In this document: in pieces, positions 9,192-19,149 of the stretch | Layout of the letters: every line of letters begins with the position of its first letter | How positions within the stretch are numbered: position 1 is the first letter of the stretch | Assembly (NCBI GenBank): GCA_000803105.1 | Contig: JTDA01000004.1 | Coordinates: 1-64,000, forward strand | DNA length: 64,000 bases | Origin: Coprobacter secundus | Lineage (GTDB): Bacteria > Bacteroidota > Bacteroidia > Bacteroidales > Coprobacteraceae | Reading direction: 5' to 3' | Notes under the pieces: model-generated | Database searches by the model: none | What the model was told of the DNA's origin: nothing | The model's input: the letters and a program-made list of their open reading frames with translations, nothing else | Position numbers and translations under genes: made by a program

Positions 9192-10598
9192 ATGAAAAAT
9201 AAACTTATTATATTATTCTCAGCATTGCTCACATTCTCTTCATGTAGCGATTTTCTGAATGAGAAACCTATCAGTGATCTTACAGCCGAAAGTTTCTGGC
9301 AAAGCGGAACAGATGCAGAAATTGGAGTAGTCGCTATATACAGCGCTTTTGCCGAAGCTATGTCTCCGGGACTTTGGGATTGGGGAGAACTAAGAGCCGA
9401 TAATTACATTCCACATGACAAAGATGCATTCGACCAGAAAGAGATGATATACAATACCATGTCGAATGATAATCAGGCAGCATATTGGACCAACCTTTAC
9501 AACGTTATCAGCCGAGCCAACGCTGCTATTAAATATATCCCTGACATTACCATGACTGCCAGCACCAAGAACAATCTTCTTGCTGAGGCACATACCCTGA
9601 GAGCATGGGCATACTTTTATGCTGTACGGGTATGGGGTGATGTCCCCATGTACACCGAACCGATAGAAGAAATTTCACAAGGCATATATCGAGAACGTAC
9701 AGATAAAAACCGCATTTTCCAAGAAATTATACTCCCTGACCTTGAAAAAGCATATTATCTCATCGATAAAACCGCGACAAAACGTACTCGAGTCAATGTA
9801 GCTACGGTATGCGTATTGATGATGGACGTTTATGCATGGCTTCACGAATACGAGAAAGTCGTAGCCGTAAAAGAAGAAAAAGTAGACTTGCTCAGCAAGA
9901 GCCGTTGGGGACTGTCGGCACTCGAACCTACGACATTCGAAAAAGACTGGCGCGCTATGTTTTTTGATGACGAAACCACAGAAATTCCTATCGAAGTCAT
10001 TTTCAAAGTAGCTTATGATGAATTAGGTAATGGTGAAAACTTGTCGATCAGTTATTTTGCAAGCTCACAACCCCGAGTCTTTCTTTCTGATAAAGCTAAA
10101 GGCATGTATGGCATACTGGACAAACGATTCGGCTCTACCCAATGGGAAGATATAGGCGAAGGCAAGTCGCAGCTCAAATTCAAATTCTGGCCCGATGGCA
10201 CTATCTTTATCGGTACCGGGCGGATATATTCGGACAACGACCTGGTCATCTACCGCTATGCCGACATTGTACTCTTATATGCCGAAGCTCTCAATGCTCT
10301 CGACCGTACACCGGAAGCTATTACCGAACTGAATCGCACACGCACACGAGCAGGCGAGAATCCATATTATGTCAGCGATTTTGTCAGTAGCGACGAAGTA
10401 CTCGATGCCATATTGGACGAACGCCAAAAAGAATTTTTAGGCGAAGGTAAACGTTGGTTCGATCTCGTACGCTGCAACCGATGGAAAGAAGTGATGCAAC
10501 CCATCAATGGAATGTCTGATGAACGAAAAGTCCTCTTTCCCATCCACAGGGACCATCTGAACCAAAATCTGAACCTGAAACAAAATCCGGGATATTAA
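9192..10598 (+). CDS. SusD/RagB family glycan-binding lipoprotein
   Basis: The surface lid lipoprotein that pairs with the SusC barrel. The lipobox FSSC places the lipidated cysteine at residue 18, followed by the classic SDFLNEKP start. TPR-like helices and the RagB C-terminal domain follow, with the family ending FPIHRDHLNQNLNLKQNPGY. The length of 468 residues is on the short side but normal. Spacing to susC is 14 bases and to the FAS1 gene 20 bases, so this is one operon. Confidence 0.95.
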   Translation: MKNKLIILFSALLTFSSCSDFLNEKPISDLTAESFWQSGTDAEIGVVAIYSAFAEAMSPGLWDWGELRADNYIPHDKDAFDQKEMIYNTMSNDNQAAYWTNLYNVISRANAAIKYIPDITMTASTKNNLLAEAHTLRAWAYFYAVRVWGDVPMYTEPIEEISQGIYRERTDKNRIFQEIILPDLEKAYYLIDKTATKRTRVNVATVCVLMMDVYAWLHEYEKVVAVKEEKVDLLSKSRWGLSALEPTTFEKDWRAMFFDDETTEIPIEVIFKVAYDELGNGENLSISYFASSQPRVFLSDKAKGMYGILDKRFGSTQWEDIGEGKSQLKFKFWPDGTIFIGTGRIYSDNDLVIYRYADIVLLYAEALNALDRTPEAITELNRTRTRAGENPYYVSDFVSSDEVLDAILDERQKEFLGEGKRWFDLVRCNRWKEVMQPINGMSDERKVLFPIHRDHLNQNLNLKQNPGY

Positions 10599-10618
10599 CA
10601 CCTAAAAACCGAAGCAAA

Positions 10619-11221
10619 ATGAAAAATATAGTTTTATCACTCACAACAACCTTGTATTGTCTGTTATTCAGCAGTTGTCTGGGTATACAGTCGAGCTATG
10701 ATTATGAGCCCGCCAACATCGATAACAACGTACATATGAATACCTGGGAATTTATCCAATCGCGTCCGGATGCGTTCTCTTCCCTGAAAAGAGCCATAGA
10801 ACACTCCGGCATAGATATTAATATCTATACACAGACCGACAGGAAATATACCTATCTGCTCCTGCACAACGATGCTTTCAAAGGAGCAAACGGAATTCTT
10901 TCGAACTACGGTGCTGCCTCTATTGAAGATATGGACAAAGAAACCTTGAAAAACATATTGTTATACCATACAGTCGATGGATACTACCACGGGTTGGGAA
11001 CACTCAATTTCGACCCCACATATGTGATTACACTTTGGAAATCACCCGATGCTTTCATGACATTAAGACTGAACAACAAAAACTCTATCGAACAATATTC
11101 CCGACTTATCATCAATGACATGGCAGGAAACAGCACTCCCGTTACTGCAATCACCAGCAACATCCTTACTACGAACGGAGTGGTCCATGTTGTCGACACA
11201 CAAATTGTATATAAACCCTAA
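10619..11221 (+). CDS. Fasciclin (FAS1) domain lipoprotein
   Basis: A 200-residue lipoprotein with lipobox LFSSC (Cys20) and one fasciclin-like domain at about residues 50-197. Typical FAS1 features are FTLL-like strand TYLLLHNDAFKG, LLYHTVDGYY, and the C-terminal TTNGVVHVVDTQI. FAS1 domains mediate adhesion or glycan binding. Its position directly after susD suggests a surface accessory glycan-binding protein of the PUL, filling the SusE/SusF place. This role is inferred. Confidence 0.82.
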   Translation: MKNIVLSLTTTLYCLLFSSCLGIQSSYDYEPANIDNNVHMNTWEFIQSRPDAFSSLKRAIEHSGIDINIYTQTDRKYTYLLLHNDAFKGANGILSNYGAASIEDMDKETLKNILLYHTVDGYYHGLGTLNFDPTYVITLWKSPDAFMTLRLNNKNSIEQYSRLIINDMAGNSTPVTAITSNILTTNGVVHVVDTQIVYKP

Positions 11222-11232
11222 CTTTTATAGCC

Positions 11233-13119
11233 ATGAAACAAGTTCAATATATAAAGACAGGACTTCTGTCCAATTTGATACTGATATTGTGTATATGCAC
11301 TACATGGTATTCCTGCAATGACGATACCGACCAGGCCGCCTCTGCACCTGAAATATTATTCATGAATGAAAATTTGACTGTAGATTTGAACAAAGCGACC
11401 AATCCACCGATTGTCTGTGTCATCAACTCTGAAGCAGGACTTAAAAGCGTACAGACATTCATACAGAAAACCGGAGATGTAGAAGTTGCTCTGGAAAAAG
11501 AAGTCGTATCGTTTTTCAACAAATACAGTTACTCTTTGAATCAAACGCCGGTGTACAGTGAAGACATGATAGGATTCAAGGTGATCGCTATCGACGAAAA
11601 CGGAAAAACGACAACGGCAACATTACCTTTCGAAGTAATCCCGTTGCGAGACGCTCCGACTATAACATTCAACGACGGTATCAATGAAATCAATTACCGC
11701 GAAGGGGACGTAATGCCCAACATATCGATAACAATAGAAAGCGAAGAAAATCTACAATACCTCGTACTCTCTGAGGTTGTAAACCGAGTAGAGAAAAAAA
11801 TAAAAATCAACGGAAACGATACGCTCAAGTTTGCAAATGGCGAACAAAGTTACATACTGAACCTTCAGGATGACGGATTTCAATTCAAAGTAGGAACTAC
11901 CGCATTAAAGGCAAAAGCCGGAGCCGGACCTTCTGACCGCATCAAGGTAAAAGTCGGTACTTTGAAAGTAAACTTTACCGAAATTCCGGCTCCTCAAGTC
12001 ACATTCGATGGAGGTGATACTCCGATTAACGCCGATGAGTTTAGCGATGTAACCGTAAAAGGTTCGATTACCACCGAATCGAAACTGGTATCAGTTCGAT
12101 ACCTTAAACGCACACAAGATGGCCTAGTACAAATAGGAGAAAAACAAGAATTTTCCCCTTCCATAAGCAGCCACAACTTTGAAGTAACATTAGAAAATGT
12201 ATTTGTCGATGTCACAGGTCTTATAGTCGAGGCTACAGACGAACTCGGGAAAAAGAGCAACACCGAAAAACAAATCATCGTGAAAGAAGTAGCTCCCGCA
12301 CCGACAATCACATTAAATCAAAAAGAAAAAGAGTTCAACGGTGTCGATATCAACTCTACTTTATCTGTAACCGGAAATATCTCCTCTCTATCAGGCATAA
12401 CAGACATAAAGCTGATAACGACCACCCGCACCGGAGAAGAAACCGTAAAATCTCTGAATATCACAAACGATAAAAACGTAACGATAAATGAATCCGTCAC
12501 TGCCGACAAGGCTCTTGCCGGTATCAAAATCGAAGCGACTGACATCAACAATAAAAAAAGTAATATCTCGTACGATATACATGTAGGATATTACTACCAT
12601 GAAGTATTGATGTCTCTCGACGGTGCTCCTAATCACGAAGACTCTACTCCCGGATGTTTTTTCTCTGCATCACAGGCCAGGGCCTACGATTATTGTGACG
12701 GTATGGCAAACTGGCAGGAAGTCGATATCGCATTCTCATCATATAGTACAAACACCGTTATACGGGTAGCCTCTCTGAAACAAAGCGTTACCAAATTCAA
12801 ACATGCGACTTGCGGACTCGATAAGTGGGAAAATGTAAAAGGATGCTATTTCAAAAAAGCAGCTAAAATAAAACGAAGTACTTTTGACCAAGCTACAGTT
12901 GACGATATGCTGGCCGAAACCTTGCCGACCAATTTCGAACAAATTGCATCCTTTACTTCCGGTAATTTCGAAACACCGACCGAAGACGTCGGGATATATG
13001 CCACACCTATCAATGGAGTGACCAAAAGGGTAATAATCGCATATGACCATTTTGTAAAACGAACCGAAAATAATCTGGCAGCTTCTCAATTTATGATAAA
13101 AGTAAAAATAGAAAAATAG
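11233..13119 (+). CDS. Multi-domain surface lipoprotein, putative glycan-binding
   Basis: A 628-residue lipoprotein (lipobox WYSC, Cys28). It appears to consist of several beta-sandwich repeats, roughly residues 35-140, 140-250, 250-350 and 350-450, each starting with a PxITF or PQVTF-like strand and containing serine- or threonine-rich loops. A distinct C-terminal domain of about 170 residues follows (GYYYHEVLMSLDGAPNHE onward). It resembles the modular surface glycan-binding proteins of PULs, but I do not recognise a named family. It starts 11 bases after the FAS1 gene. Confidence 0.72.
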   Translation: MKQVQYIKTGLLSNLILILCICTTWYSCNDDTDQAASAPEILFMNENLTVDLNKATNPPIVCVINSEAGLKSVQTFIQKTGDVEVALEKEVVSFFNKYSYSLNQTPVYSEDMIGFKVIAIDENGKTTTATLPFEVIPLRDAPTITFNDGINEINYREGDVMPNISITIESEENLQYLVLSEVVNRVEKKIKINGNDTLKFANGEQSYILNLQDDGFQFKVGTTALKAKAGAGPSDRIKVKVGTLKVNFTEIPAPQVTFDGGDTPINADEFSDVTVKGSITTESKLVSVRYLKRTQDGLVQIGEKQEFSPSISSHNFEVTLENVFVDVTGLIVEATDELGKKSNTEKQIIVKEVAPAPTITLNQKEKEFNGVDINSTLSVTGNISSLSGITDIKLITTTRTGEETVKSLNITNDKNVTINESVTADKALAGIKIEATDINNKKSNISYDIHVGYYYHEVLMSLDGAPNHEDSTPGCFFSASQARAYDYCDGMANWQEVDIAFSSYSTNTVIRVASLKQSVTKFKHATCGLDKWENVKGCYFKKAAKIKRSTFDQATVDDMLAETLPTNFEQIASFTSGNFETPTEDVGIYATPINGVTKRVIIAYDHFVKRTENNLAASQFMIKVKIEK

Positions 13120-13153
13120 CTCTTTCTCAAGTGTACCTTTTTTCATAACACAA

Positions 13154-13219
13154 GATACACCCCTGCTTTTTTGTACCGATTACAAATTTTCTCTTTCTGA
13201 AAAGAGACAAGGGTGTATC
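13154..13219. repeat. Inverted repeat between PUL genes
   Basis: GATACACCCCTG (13154-13165) and CAAGGGTGTATC (13208-13219) are complementary at 11 of 12 positions, separated by 42 bases. A polypurine/polypyrimidine stretch lies in the loop. It could be an attenuating hairpin or partial terminator dividing the proximal from the distal part of the PUL. Confidence 0.4.
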
Positions 13220-13331
13220 ATTCTCTTAAAACAAAAAATTTTGAAGAATATTTATAACCTTTTGAACAATGGTGCAAGCCATTCTTAACAATGATACGGA
13301 CATTTGTCATATCTCAAAAATAATAAACGCT

Positions 13332-14906
13332 ATGAAAACAAAACTACGACATTTAGCCGGAAAAGCATTTTTATCCCTAATACTCATATCCGGATTATCG
13401 ACTCCCATTTCAGCACAAAATCTGATATCGAATGGGGATTTTGAAACTTGGGAAGGCATATCTACTGACACAGGACTCGACAAAGGAACTCCTGCTGGAT
13501 GGACCTCACAAACCGGAGACGGCAACTTGACCTTATACCGAACCGGTACACCCCATAAAGGGAACTATTCCGTATTCGCCCGTAACACATCCGGTAATGT
13601 AAGCCGCATGTTCACACCCACATTACAACCCTTATCGGCCGGAAAAATGTACAAACTGACATTTTATACCCGGGGAAAAGGAACATTAGCCAATATTACA
13701 TTGACCGAAAACGGAGAAAAACTGAACGGTGCTGTAGCAACCTCACCTTCCGACAAAAATATCTTTGCATCACCATCAATGTTAAATAAAGAATATAACA
13801 ACGGAGAGGAATGGGAAAAACAGGAATATACATTCACCATACAAGTAGATGGAATATACAAACTGATATTCTGGCCCAAATCGACCGCCGGTACAGACGG
13901 TGAAGCAGCCGATTATTTTCTTCTCGATGATATAGATTTAGTGGAATTCGTGGACGAAACTATCTGTACACTATCTGAAATAACAGTAAAAGGTTCTACC
14001 CTGAAAGAATTCGACCCGGAAACTCTCACCTACAATATCACATTGGCCAAAGGTGCTGCAATACCCAAAGTTACGGCTACTCCTGCCGATGCCAAAGCAT
14101 CGGTAGAAATTACCGCTGCTACTAAAATAGACGGTACGGAGCCTGAACGCACCACGACAATCAATGTTACAGCTGCCGACGGTATCTCTACCCGAGAGTA
14201 TAAAATCATTTTCGAAGAAAGTAACGAAATCCTTCGCGAAGGATTTGCATCTGAAGACCGTCCCGAAAGATTTACATATCCCAATAAAACAAACTGGATT
14301 ATAGATGCCAATGCAGCACAAAACAACGGAGTATTTTTCGGAAACAATTCTATCCGGCCCAAGGGCAGCGATTTTACCGATGACTATTTTACAATAGACA
14401 ACTGTACTTCGGCCGGTATTCTCTCCTTCTACCTGAAAAACAGAGGTGACAATGCCAACGCCATATTGACAGTATCCTATCAAAAGACCTCTGATAACAA
14501 CAATTGGATTGAACTTAAAGCAATTCCTGATAGCGAAATCGGAACTTCTTACGAAAAAATCAGCTTACCCATTAATTCCGGAGAACCGGTAAATATAAAA
14601 TTCCATATCCAAAAAACAGCCGGACTCATAGGATACAATATCGACGATATCTCTTTGACCCCGTTCATAGCTACAAAACTGGAAAACGAGAAGACGGGCA
14701 AAGATATAGTTTTTGCAAATGGGAATACGATTCATTTACAAACTTCCATTCCTACCAATTACACTTTATACAATATAAACGGACAAATATGTACAACCGG
14801 AAACGTATCAGGAGAATACACATTATCCGTCGATACAGCCGGAATGTATATTATTTCTCTGCAAAACGCCAATGGCAAATCGGTACACAAAATAATCATA
14901 CCATAA
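13332..14906 (+). CDS. Secreted multidomain protein with C-terminal sorting-like domain
   Basis: A 524-residue exported protein. The start at 13332 gives a clean signal peptide ending PISAQ; the longer frame from 13269 does not. Domains by eye: a CBM-like beta-sandwich beginning NLISNGDFETWEG, a cadherin-like beta-sandwich (SEITVKGSTLKEFDPETLTY), a second sandwich of carbohydrate-binding type (residues about 290-440), and a C-terminal domain (YTLYNINGQ ... GMYIISLQN) that resembles Por secretion system (type IX) sorting tails. It probably binds or modifies the PUL substrate outside the cell. No catalytic motif is recognisable. Confidence 0.75.
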   Translation: MKTKLRHLAGKAFLSLILISGLSTPISAQNLISNGDFETWEGISTDTGLDKGTPAGWTSQTGDGNLTLYRTGTPHKGNYSVFARNTSGNVSRMFTPTLQPLSAGKMYKLTFYTRGKGTLANITLTENGEKLNGAVATSPSDKNIFASPSMLNKEYNNGEEWEKQEYTFTIQVDGIYKLIFWPKSTAGTDGEAADYFLLDDIDLVEFVDETICTLSEITVKGSTLKEFDPETLTYNITLAKGAAIPKVTATPADAKASVEITAATKIDGTEPERTTTINVTAADGISTREYKIIFEESNEILREGFASEDRPERFTYPNKTNWIIDANAAQNNGVFFGNNSIRPKGSDFTDDYFTIDNCTSAGILSFYLKNRGDNANAILTVSYQKTSDNNNWIELKAIPDSEIGTSYEKISLPINSGEPVNIKFHIQKTAGLIGYNIDDISLTPFIATKLENEKTGKDIVFANGNTIHLQTSIPTNYTLYNINGQICTTGNVSGEYTLSVDTAGMYIISLQNANGKSVHKIIIP

Positions 14907-14918
14907 TGAAGCCCGACA

Positions 14919-14947
14919 AGTACACCTCTTGAAACAAGAGGTGTACT
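14919..14947. terminator. Perfect 13-bp hairpin after the secreted protein gene
   Basis: AGTACACCTCTTG and CAAGAGGTGTACT are perfect 13-base arms around a 3-base loop. No T-run follows (GCTCCAATCCC), so it is not a classical intrinsic terminator in either direction. It may stabilise the upstream mRNA end or partly separate the transport genes from the enzyme genes. Confidence 0.5.
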
Positions 14948-15012
14948 GCTCCAATCCCAAAAAGAAAAAAACAGTATAAATACAATTACTATAATCTTTT
15001 GATACCATCGAC

Positions 15013-16590
15013 ATGAGCCGAATATTATATACCTTCATCACATTGCTTTTCACTCTCGAAACAATAGCCGAAATCTCTGTTATTCCGGCTCCGCTTTCGA
15101 TAAAAGAAACACAAAACGAATATCGTTCAGGAACCAAAATAGAAATCTGCTACAACCCGTTACTGAAAAACGAAGCTGAATATCTGCAATCGATATTCAC
15201 AAAAGAAGGACTGCAATGCGCTTTGGCCACCGGTATCAAAACAAAAAACAGTATCGTTTTAGATCTCTCATCCAAAATAAAAGGAAAAGAAGCCTATTCG
15301 CTGGAGACTTCTTCCCAAACCATACATATTTCAGCCTCATCACCTACCGGGATTTTTTACGGAATACAAACTCTTCGGCAACTCATCCGTATCGACAACA
15401 AACAAATAGTTGTACCGGGGGTATCGATACAAGATAGACCGTCTTTTCCCTGGCGTGCTTTCATGCTTGACGAATGCCGGCACTTCAAAGGAAAAGAATG
15501 TGTAAAACAACTGTTAGACGAAATGGCCTTTCTGAAAATGAATACTTTTCATTGGCATCTGACCGATGACCAAGGTTGGCGCATAGAAATAAAAAAATAT
15601 CCGCTCCTGACCCAAATCGGAGCATTCAGAGACTCCACTCAACTCGAAAACTCCCGTAGTAATAAATATCTGCAAAAACCTCATGGCGGATTTTATACTC
15701 AAGAAGAGATTAAAGAAATCATCCGTTATGCCGACCGGCTGCATATACGTATCATCCCGGAAATAGAAATGCCGGGGCATGCCGGAGCAGCTATCGCCTC
15801 ATATTCCTGGCTCGGTTGTACAGGCAAGCCAATACCCGTTCCCTGTAAATTCGGAGTAAACTACGACATTCTGGATGTTACTAATCCCGAAGTTTACTCC
15901 TTCATCGAAGGCGTATTGGATGAGGTTATCAACCTGTTCCCTTCACCTATCATTCACATTGGCGGTGACGAAGTCAAATATGACCATTGGAAAGCATCCT
16001 CGGCCATCACGCAATATATGGAAAAAAACAAAATCAAAAATCCGGCTGAACTTCAAATTGACTTCACCAACAAGATATCTCGTATGCTTAGCCAAAAAGG
16101 TAAACGAATGATTGGCTGGAACGATATAACCGGAGACAAAATTCACAATTTTCAAGCAGAAGACGAAACCGGAAGCAGTGCACAACTGGCACCGGGAACC
16201 ATCGTTCAATTCTGGAAAGGAGACAGTACCCTTATAAGAAAAACATTAGAAAAAGGATTCGATATCGTAAATTCTTACCATATCTACACCTATCTCGACT
16301 ATACTTACAAGAAAACCCCGCTTGAAAAAGCATATTCCTTCTCTCCCATTCCGGAAAATATTCCGGCCGAACTCAAAAAACACATACTCGGTTTAGGTTG
16401 CCAAATGTGGACTGAATGGCTACCCACCTGTGAAAGCGCACAAAAAATGATATTTCCTCGAATTGCAGCACATGCCGAAACTGGATGGACAGCTCCAGAA
16501 AGCAAAAACTTCACCCGATTCTCCAATGCATTGCAAGGACTCCTGAAACACTGGGACAAAGTCGGAATAAAATACGGAGATTTCAAATAA
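15013..16590 (+). CDS. Beta-N-acetylhexosaminidase, GH20
   Basis: An exported GH20 enzyme of 525 residues that releases terminal GlcNAc or GalNAc by substrate-assisted catalysis. A short signal peptide (to about residue 19) is followed by the GH20b N-terminal domain and the catalytic barrel. Conserved landmarks are FHWHLTDDQGWRIEIKKYP, the beta-strand PEIEMPGHAGA and HIGGDE, whose Asp-Glu pair near residue 319-320 is catalytic. It ends right after the barrel, without the C-terminal domains of the second GH20 in the locus. It is followed after 30 bases by the MFS permease. Confidence 0.95.
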   Translation: MSRILYTFITLLFTLETIAEISVIPAPLSIKETQNEYRSGTKIEICYNPLLKNEAEYLQSIFTKEGLQCALATGIKTKNSIVLDLSSKIKGKEAYSLETSSQTIHISASSPTGIFYGIQTLRQLIRIDNKQIVVPGVSIQDRPSFPWRAFMLDECRHFKGKECVKQLLDEMAFLKMNTFHWHLTDDQGWRIEIKKYPLLTQIGAFRDSTQLENSRSNKYLQKPHGGFYTQEEIKEIIRYADRLHIRIIPEIEMPGHAGAAIASYSWLGCTGKPIPVPCKFGVNYDILDVTNPEVYSFIEGVLDEVINLFPSPIIHIGGDEVKYDHWKASSAITQYMEKNKIKNPAELQIDFTNKISRMLSQKGKRMIGWNDITGDKIHNFQAEDETGSSAQLAPGTIVQFWKGDSTLIRKTLEKGFDIVNSYHIYTYLDYTYKKTPLEKAYSFSPIPENIPAELKKHILGLGCQMWTEWLPTCESAQKMIFPRIAAHAETGWTAPESKNFTRFSNALQGLLKHWDKVGIKYGDFK

Positions 16591-16620
16591 ACCTGTACTG
16601 ATAACCTCACAAACATTAGC

Positions 16621-17952
16621 ATGACAACACAGAACGAAACACACGACCCCATAATGAACAAGAAAAACTTTATCATCTCCATAGCCATTATGGGAGGATT
16701 ATTTTTCACATTTGGCTTCGTATCTTGGGTAAATGCCATACTCATTCCATATTTCCGTATCTCATGTGAACTGACACACTTCCAATCTTATCTGGTGACT
16801 TTTGCTTTTTACATTGCATACTTTGTGATGGCTATTCCGGCATCTATGCTGCTCAATAAATTCGGATTCAAAAAAGGAATGATGTATGGGCTCTGGGCCA
16901 TGGCTTTAGGAGCCTTACTATTTGTCCCTGCAGCTTCTACACGTACATACGGCCTGTTCCTTACCGGTCTTTTTACTCTCGGTACCGGACTGGCCATTCT
17001 ACAAACGGCAGCTAATCCCTATGTAACAATCATAGGCCCCATCGAAAGTGCTGCCCGACGTATCAGCATCATGGGGCTTTGTAACAAATTTGCCGGAATC
17101 ATATCTCCACTTATCTTTGCAGCACTGGTCTTACGTACCACCGACAACGAGCTATTTGCCCAACTGAATCAAAATCTGATTGTCGGTCCCGAACGGGAAG
17201 CGATATTGGACGAACTCATCCGAAGAGTCATGCTCCCATACACCGGGCTGGCTATCCTGCTATTCCTTTTCGGAATAGGAATCTATCGTTCGCCTCTGCC
17301 CGAAATCAATACCCGGCAAGTAAATAACGAAGAAGACAGTACTGTAACCGAAAAAAACAGCATCTTGCAATATCCGCATCTTATTTTAGGAGCATTGGCC
17401 ATATTCCTGCATGTCGGGACTCAAGTTATTGCCATAGATACAATTATCGGTTATGCCGAAAGTATGGGCATAGGGCTTGTCGAAGCCAAAGTATTCCCTT
17501 CCTATACTCTTACTTGCACCCTAATCGGGTACTTCTTGGGTGTACTATTCATTCCCAAAGTTATATCCCAGACCAGGGCCCTAATTCTATGCACGACATT
17601 AGGGCTTATATTTTCTTTAGGTGTAATATTCGCTTCAGGCGACATCACCTTATTCGGACATCGAACCGACCTGTCCATCTGGTTTCTCGTACTGATGGGA
17701 TTGCCCAATGCTCTGATTTATGCAGGTATCTGGCCATTGGCCATCAACGGGTTAGGGCGCTTTACCAACTTAGGGTCCTCCTTACTCGTAATGGGACTTT
17801 GTGGAAATGCATTCTTACCTATGATATACGGCATACTGGCCGACCATTACGATGTACGCACCGGATATTGGGTACTCATCCCCTGTTTCCTCTATCTCAT
17901 CTTCTTTGCAATATGGGGACATAAAATCAAAAACTGGAAAAGCATAAAATAA
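16621..17952 (+). CDS. Sugar MFS transporter, NagP/FucP type
   Basis: A 12-helix major facilitator of the FucP-like group used by Bacteroidetes for GlcNAc (NagP) or related hexoses. The start FFTFGFVSWVNAILIPYF and the internal QTAANPYVTIIGP are characteristic of the group. It would move the monosaccharide released by the GH20 enzymes across the inner membrane. An in-frame ATG at 16654 (MNKKNF) is an alternative start with a shorter N-terminus. nagA starts 6 bases after the stop. Confidence 0.9.
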   Translation: MTTQNETHDPIMNKKNFIISIAIMGGLFFTFGFVSWVNAILIPYFRISCELTHFQSYLVTFAFYIAYFVMAIPASMLLNKFGFKKGMMYGLWAMALGALLFVPAASTRTYGLFLTGLFTLGTGLAILQTAANPYVTIIGPIESAARRISIMGLCNKFAGIISPLIFAALVLRTTDNELFAQLNQNLIVGPEREAILDELIRRVMLPYTGLAILLFLFGIGIYRSPLPEINTRQVNNEEDSTVTEKNSILQYPHLILGALAIFLHVGTQVIAIDTIIGYAESMGIGLVEAKVFPSYTLTCTLIGYFLGVLFIPKVISQTRALILCTTLGLIFSLGVIFASGDITLFGHRTDLSIWFLVLMGLPNALIYAGIWPLAINGLGRFTNLGSSLLVMGLCGNAFLPMIYGILADHYDVRTGYWVLIPCFLYLIFFAIWGHKIKNWKSIK

Positions 17953-17958
17953 AACAAT

Positions 17959-19149
17959 ATGAAACGCATCAAGATATTCAACGGTAATATCATCACTCCG
18001 TACCGAACCATTACCGATGGTACGATAATTATCGAAAACGGTATTATACAAGAAGTTAGCGAATCTCCTGTCGAAATAACTGATGCCGAAACAATAGATG
18101 CCAATGGCGCATGGATAGCACCCGGATTCATCGACTTGCATACTCATGGAGCCGGTAACTACGATTTCATGGATGGTACGGTAGAAGCATACCTCCAAGC
18201 TGCCCGCATGCATGCCACCCACGGTACTACTCTGCTTTTTCCCACAACCCTCACCAGCACCAAAGAACTGCTGTTCGAATCTTTCGATATTTACCGGAAA
18301 GCAAAGGTACTCAATCGGGAAGGTGCAGCATTCGGAGGCCTCCATTTGGAAGGCCCCTATTTCGCCATGAGCCAGAGAGGAGCACAAGACCCGCGCTATA
18401 TACTTTCTCCCGACCCGAAAGATTATATGGAAATTCTCGAACGCTCAACCGATATTGTACGTTGGAGTGCCGCCCCGGAACTGCCGGGAGCTCTTCCATT
18501 TGCCAATGAACTATCTCGACGGCACATACTGCCTTCCATTGCCCATACCGACGCCATATACGAAGAAGTTTTAAAAGCCTTTGAATACGGATTTACACAC
18601 ATAACCCACTTTTACTCATGTATGCCCGGTATTACTCGGCGAAATGCTTTCCGTTATGCCGGAGTCATCGAAGCAGGGTATTTGATAGAAGGCATGACGG
18701 TAGAAATTATTGCCGACGGAATACACGTCCCGGAAAGCCTTCTCAAACTCGTATACAGAATAAAAGGCCCGGATAATATAGCACTGATTACCGACTCGAT
18801 GCGGGCAGCTGGGATGCCCGAAGGAAAAAGCATATTAGGAAGCCTGTCGGATGGCCAGGAAGTAATTGTCGAAGACGGAGTAGCTAAATTGCCTGACAGA
18901 ACAGCCTTTGCCGGAAGCGTAGCGACAACTGACCGACTGGTACACACCGCAATTACCCTCGCCGGAATACCTTTGCCCGAAGCTGTACGCATGGCTTCAT
19001 CGACTCCGGCACGTATAGCCGGAATACAGGAACGAAAAGGAAGTCTCGTCCCGGGAAAAGATGCCGACATTGTCATATTTGATGACTGTATAGATATAAA
19101 AATGACCATCATAAACGGAAACATAATATATAAAAAACAAGATATATGA
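17959..19149 (+). CDS. nagA: N-acetylglucosamine-6-phosphate deacetylase
   Basis: Converts GlcNAc-6-phosphate to glucosamine-6-phosphate and acetate in the cytoplasm. The amidohydrolase metal motif appears as GFIDLHTHGAGNYDFMDG near residue 60, with the later metal and substrate histidines in HTDA and HITHFYSCMPG and the catalytic aspartate in LITDSMRAAG. The length of 396 residues is normal. Its stop codon overlaps the nagB start (ATGA at 19146-19149), so the two are translationally coupled. Confidence 0.95.
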   Translation: MKRIKIFNGNIITPYRTITDGTIIIENGIIQEVSESPVEITDAETIDANGAWIAPGFIDLHTHGAGNYDFMDGTVEAYLQAARMHATHGTTLLFPTTLTSTKELLFESFDIYRKAKVLNREGAAFGGLHLEGPYFAMSQRGAQDPRYILSPDPKDYMEILERSTDIVRWSAAPELPGALPFANELSRRHILPSIAHTDAIYEEVLKAFEYGFTHITHFYSCMPGITRRNAFRYAGVIEAGYLIEGMTVEIIADGIHVPESLLKLVYRIKGPDNIALITDSMRAAGMPEGKSILGSLSDGQEVIVEDGVAKLPDRTAFAGSVATTDRLVHTAITLAGIPLPEAVRMASSTPARIAGIQERKGSLVPGKDADIVIFDDCIDIKMTIINGNIIYKKQDI

